DNA of 64,000 nt, taken from Rhodospirillaceae bacterium (lineage in GTDB: Bacteria > Pseudomonadota > Alphaproteobacteria > UBA828). The notes under the pieces are model-generated. The model was not told the origin of the DNA, searched no databases, and saw only the letters and a list, made by a program, of their open reading frames with translations. Position numbers and translations under genes: made by a program. The stretch lies in assembly GCA_002728135.1 (NCBI GenBank), contig PBVE01000002.1:246755-310754 (forward strand). The letters run 5' to 3'. Shown here piece after piece: positions 61,446 to 64,000 of this stretch (position 1 is the stretch's first letter; each line of letters opens with the position of its first letter).

Positions 61446-62603
61446 TTGAGTGATTATAAAGACCCATTAACTCTTGCTAGAGCTTTGATCAAATGTCAGA
61501 GCGTAACACCAAATGATGGTGGTGCTCTGGACACTCTTGTGACAGCACTTGATTTGCTTGGCTTCGAATGCTGGAGACTACCATTTTCAGAAGAAGGTAC
61601 TGAAGATGTAGACAACTTATTCGCTAGACTTGGAACAGAATCACCTCATTTTTGTTTTGCAGGACACGTGGATGTAGTCCCTGAAGGTGAAGCCACTAGG
61701 TGGTCACATCCCCCATTTCAGGCAGATATATACGGTCAAAGATTATTTGGTAGAGGGGCTGTTGATATGAAAGGAGCGATTGCTGCTTTTGTAGCAGCTG
61801 TAGCCCGTTATATTGAAAAAAGAGCAAACGAATCAAGAAATGGATCTATAAGTTTACTAATTACAGGTGATGAAGAAGGCCCATCAATTAATGGAACTCG
61901 TAAAGTTCTTAAATGGATGGAAAAAAATTCTCAGAGACCAGATGCATGCCTTGTTGGGGAACCTACAAACCCTCTAAAGCTTGGTGATATGATAAAAATA
62001 GGCCGCAGAGGTAGCCTCAATGCCACTTTAATAGTTAATGGAACACAAGGACATGCAGCCTATCCAGAATTAGCCGATAACCCAATACCATATTTAGTTT
62101 CAATGTTAGATTGGCTTAATGCAAGTGTTCTTGATTCAGGAACCAAGTTTTTTCAACCATCAAACATAGAAATTACAAGCATAGATGTAGGTAACCTTGC
62201 GACTAACGTAATACCCGAAAAAGCAATAGCAAAATTTAATATAAGATATAATGATCAACATACATCCGAAACACTTGTAGATTTGTTGAATAAAGGTTTT
62301 TCTAAAATAACAAATAATTTTGTTCTTGATACTAATTCCTCAGGAGATGCTTTTCTAACTGAACCTGGAAGACTTAGCTCAATATTAACCGATTCAATCA
62401 AAACAATCACTGGTCGTACCCCTAAATTATCTACTAATGGGGGAACATCAGACGCTAGATTCATAAAAGATATATGTCCCGTAGTAGAATTTGGACTCTC
62501 GGGAAAAACAATGCACAAAATTGATGAATGCGTTTCTTTAGATGACTTGGAATTATTGACTCAGATTTATTCCAAAACCCTAGAGTCATATTTCAATGAA
62601 TAA
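61446..62603 (+). CDS. dapE: Succinyl-diaminopimelate desuccinylase
   Basis: Zinc M20 hydrolase acting after dapD and the aminotransferase in the lysine/DAP pathway. 385 residues. Metal ligands: FAGHVDVVPEGEATRW, GRGAVDMKGAIAAF, TGDEEGPSINGT, LVGEPT; STNGGTSDARFI and the late GKTMHKIDE are DapE hallmarks. Start is TTG, 5 bp after dapD; no better in-frame ATG is present near it and the Shine-Dalgarno is weak, so coupling to dapD is likely. Confidence 0.95.
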   Translation: MSDYKDPLTLARALIKCQSVTPNDGGALDTLVTALDLLGFECWRLPFSEEGTEDVDNLFARLGTESPHFCFAGHVDVVPEGEATRWSHPPFQADIYGQRLFGRGAVDMKGAIAAFVAAVARYIEKRANESRNGSISLLITGDEEGPSINGTRKVLKWMEKNSQRPDACLVGEPTNPLKLGDMIKIGRRGSLNATLIVNGTQGHAAYPELADNPIPYLVSMLDWLNASVLDSGTKFFQPSNIEITSIDVGNLATNVIPEKAIAKFNIRYNDQHTSETLVDLLNKGFSKITNNFVLDTNSSGDAFLTEPGRLSSILTDSIKTITGRTPKLSTNGGTSDARFIKDICPVVEFGLSGKTMHKIDECVSLDDLELLTQIYSKTLESYFNE

Positions 62604-62635
62604 GAAAATATAAATTTTTCCATTTTCTTATTCAT
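62596..62635. terminator. Bidirectional terminator-like inverted repeat between dapE and yejF-like gene
   Basis: A perfect 14-bp inverted repeat (ATGAATAAGAAAAT / ATTTTCTTATTCAT) with a 12-nt loop. The left arm includes the dapE stop codon. Lying between convergent genes, with A/T-rich arms that give T runs on both strands, it probably ends transcription from both sides. Confidence 0.6.
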
Positions 62636-62649
62636 AATATTCTCCAGAG

Positions 62650-64000
62650 TTATATTGTTTTCATCTTAAAAGCAGCACTTAGTAGGTCTTTAGTATAAAT
62701 TGTTTTTGGGTTTTTAAATATTTCCCTTGAAGAACCATGTTCTACCACTTCTCCCCCCTTCAAGACTATTACATCATGGCAAATGGATCGTATAACTCTT
62801 AAATCGTGACTGATAAATAAATACGTCAATCTTCTGCGATATTGCAACTCTCTTAATAGATCAATTATCTGTGCCTGAACTGACATATCCAATGCAGATG
62901 TTGGTTCATCAAGTACTAAGAATTGAGGTTTTAAAACTAAAGCTCTCGCAATTGCTATTCTCTGACGTTGTCCACCAGAAAACTCGTGGGGGTAGCGATC
63001 ACGTATATCCGGATCAATTCCAACTTCTTCAAGCGATTCAATAATTAATTTCTCACGTTCATGAATATTCTCGCCAATTTTATGTACTGCCATACCTTCT
63101 AAAATAATTTGTGAGACTGACATTCTGGGGCTCATTGAACTGAAAGGATCTTGAAATACAATTTGCATCTTTCTTCGTAATGGTCTCATTGACTTAAAGC
63201 CGAATTTATCAATAGAACTTCCATCAAATAAAATTGACCCCTTACTATTTTGAAGCCTTAATAAGGCAAGAGCCAATGTTGTTTTCCCCGAACCACTCTC
63301 ACCTACTAAGCCCAGAGTTTGACCCTCACGAATTAATATCGAAACATTATTTACTGCATTGATTTTTGACACTGTTCGTCCAAGTATTCCTGCTTTAATT
63401 GGGAATGAAACATTTATCATTTCCGCTTTTAACAATATTTTTTCTTCCTTATTCGAAACAGGAGGACCTTCCCTTAATTCTGAATCAATAAGAAGCTGGG
63501 TATATTTATTATCGGGAGATAAGAAAATTTTTTCTGTATTTCCTTGTTCTAAAATTAATCCATCCTTCATTACATACATTCGATCAGACATGTAACGAAC
63601 AATATTTAGATCATGGGTAATTAGTAGGATAGACATACCCATTTGTGATTTTAATTTTTTTAGTAAAGATAGTATTTCTGCTTGAACAGTGACATCCAAA
63701 GCAGTTGTAGGTTCATCAGCTATAAGCAGGTCAGGCTCGCAAGCAAGTGCCATTGCTATCATAACACGTTGACGTTGCCCTCCAGAAAGCTCATGAGGAT
63801 AAGCATTCATCCTATCCGCAGCTTCATTTAATGAAACCATCTCAAGGAGGGATTGAGTTTGTCGTCTTGCTTCTTCCTTACGTAATTTTTTATGGACTAA
63901 GAGTGACTCTGTAACTTGCCTACCTATAGTGTGCAAAGGGTTTAGAGAAGTCATTGGCTCCTGAAATATCATAGCAATCTTATCACCACGGATTGATCGT
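62650..64000 (-). CDS. yejF: Double-ATPase ABC transporter subunit, YejF-like, 5'-truncated by the window edge
   Basis: Peptide/microcin C-type importer ATPase with two nucleotide-binding domains in one chain. The frame stays open to base 64000 (RSIRGDKIAMIFQEPM), so the first Walker A lies outside. Seen: first-domain signature LSGGQRQRVMIAMA and Walker B LLIADEPTTALD; second-domain Walker A GESGSGKTTL, signature FSGGQRQRIAIARA and Walker B FLVLDEPTSALD. The sequence follows E. coli YejF closely. OppD/OppF-like fusion is the alternative. Confidence 0.9.
   Translation of the reverse strand, partial: RSIRGDKIAMIFQEPMTSLNPLHTIGRQVTESLLVHKKLRKEEARRQTQSLLEMVSLNEAADRMNAYPHELSGGQRQRVMIAMALACEPDLLIADEPTTALDVTVQAEILSLLKKLKSQMGMSILLITHDLNIVRYMSDRMYVMKDGLILEQGNTEKIFLSPDNKYTQLLIDSELREGPPVSNKEEKILLKAEMINVSFPIKAGILGRTVSKINAVNNVSILIREGQTLGLVGESGSGKTTLALALLRLQNSKGSILFDGSSIDKFGFKSMRPLRRKMQIVFQDPFSSMSPRMSVSQIILEGMAVHKIGENIHEREKLIIESLEEVGIDPDIRDRYPHEFSGGQRQRIAIARALVLKPQFLVLDEPTSALDMSVQAQIIDLLRELQYRRRLTYLFISHDLRVIRSICHDVIVLKGGEVVEHGSSREIFKNPKTIYTKDLLSAAFKMKTI

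Noticed and set aside
1-64000. CRISPR arrays, insertion sequences, prophage or integrated islands
   Set aside because: No spaced direct repeats, transposase, integrase or phage genes were found, and tRNA genes show no flanking attachment-site repeats.

Overview
The window reads as a piece of a low-GC, probably marine, alphaproteobacterial chromosome (AT-rich throughout, no phage, IS element or CRISPR array seen). Support for the class comes from the gene order rpmH-rnpA-yidD-yidC-engB-argB-HAD-dapD-dapE, from carB followed by greA, from argD-argF-hslO, and from a SAM-II riboswitch in front of metZ. These assignments come from reading protein motifs and gene order only; no database search was run.

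Layout. 1-7.2 kb: end of carB, greA, an aldehyde dehydrogenase, an AcuI-type acrylyl-CoA reductase and an acetolactate-synthase-like ThDP enzyme with an altered metal motif. 7.4-17.7 kb: the most unusual region, a tight set of redox genes. It encodes a tetraheme cytochrome, a cytoplasmic protein joining two cNMP-binding domains to four [4Fe-4S] clusters, a diheme-b-type membrane protein, an inner-membrane decaheme cytochrome with a Cys-repeat head, a periplasmic pentaheme cytochrome, an outer-membrane barrel, and a membrane-anchored FAD/[2Fe-2S] NAD(P)H reductase. A TolC protein and a CHASE2 nucleotide cyclase (possible source of the cNMP signal) follow. 21.9-32 kb: cupin, molybdate transporter modABC, typA, tungstate transporter tupBCA with a co-translated di-heme oxidoreductase, an MFS carrier and tRNA-Gly. 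32-37 kb: orphan radical SAM enzyme, SAM-II riboswitch-metZ, apaG, folE, trkH. 37-47.6 kb: RND efflux pump, argE, a lipoprotein, hslO-argF-argD, an ABC-2 permease. 47.9-53 kb: arsC, an HDAC-family amidohydrolase, and a small catabolic-looking set (MDR dehydrogenase, AhpD-like protein, cyclase-family hydrolase, a frameshifted DauA-like D-amino-acid dehydrogenase, a small alpha/beta-barrel protein). 53-64 kb: two tRNA-Arg genes that differ only in the anticodon, an OmpA-like lipoprotein, then the conserved rpmH-to-dapE block and the end of a yejF-like ABC ATPase.

How the parts fit. ArgB, ArgD, ArgE, ArgF and CarB cover much of arginine synthesis; DapD and DapE (with ArgD as possible DapC) serve lysine and peptidoglycan. 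The redox module can be drawn as NAD(P)H -> flavin/[2Fe-2S] -> [4Fe-4S]/cNMP protein -> diheme b -> decaheme c -> pentaheme c -> outer membrane, or the reverse. It has 19 CXXCH sites and no recognisable terminal catalytic subunit, so its donor and acceptor are unknown. This direction is inference. It is my best candidate for an undescribed system here.
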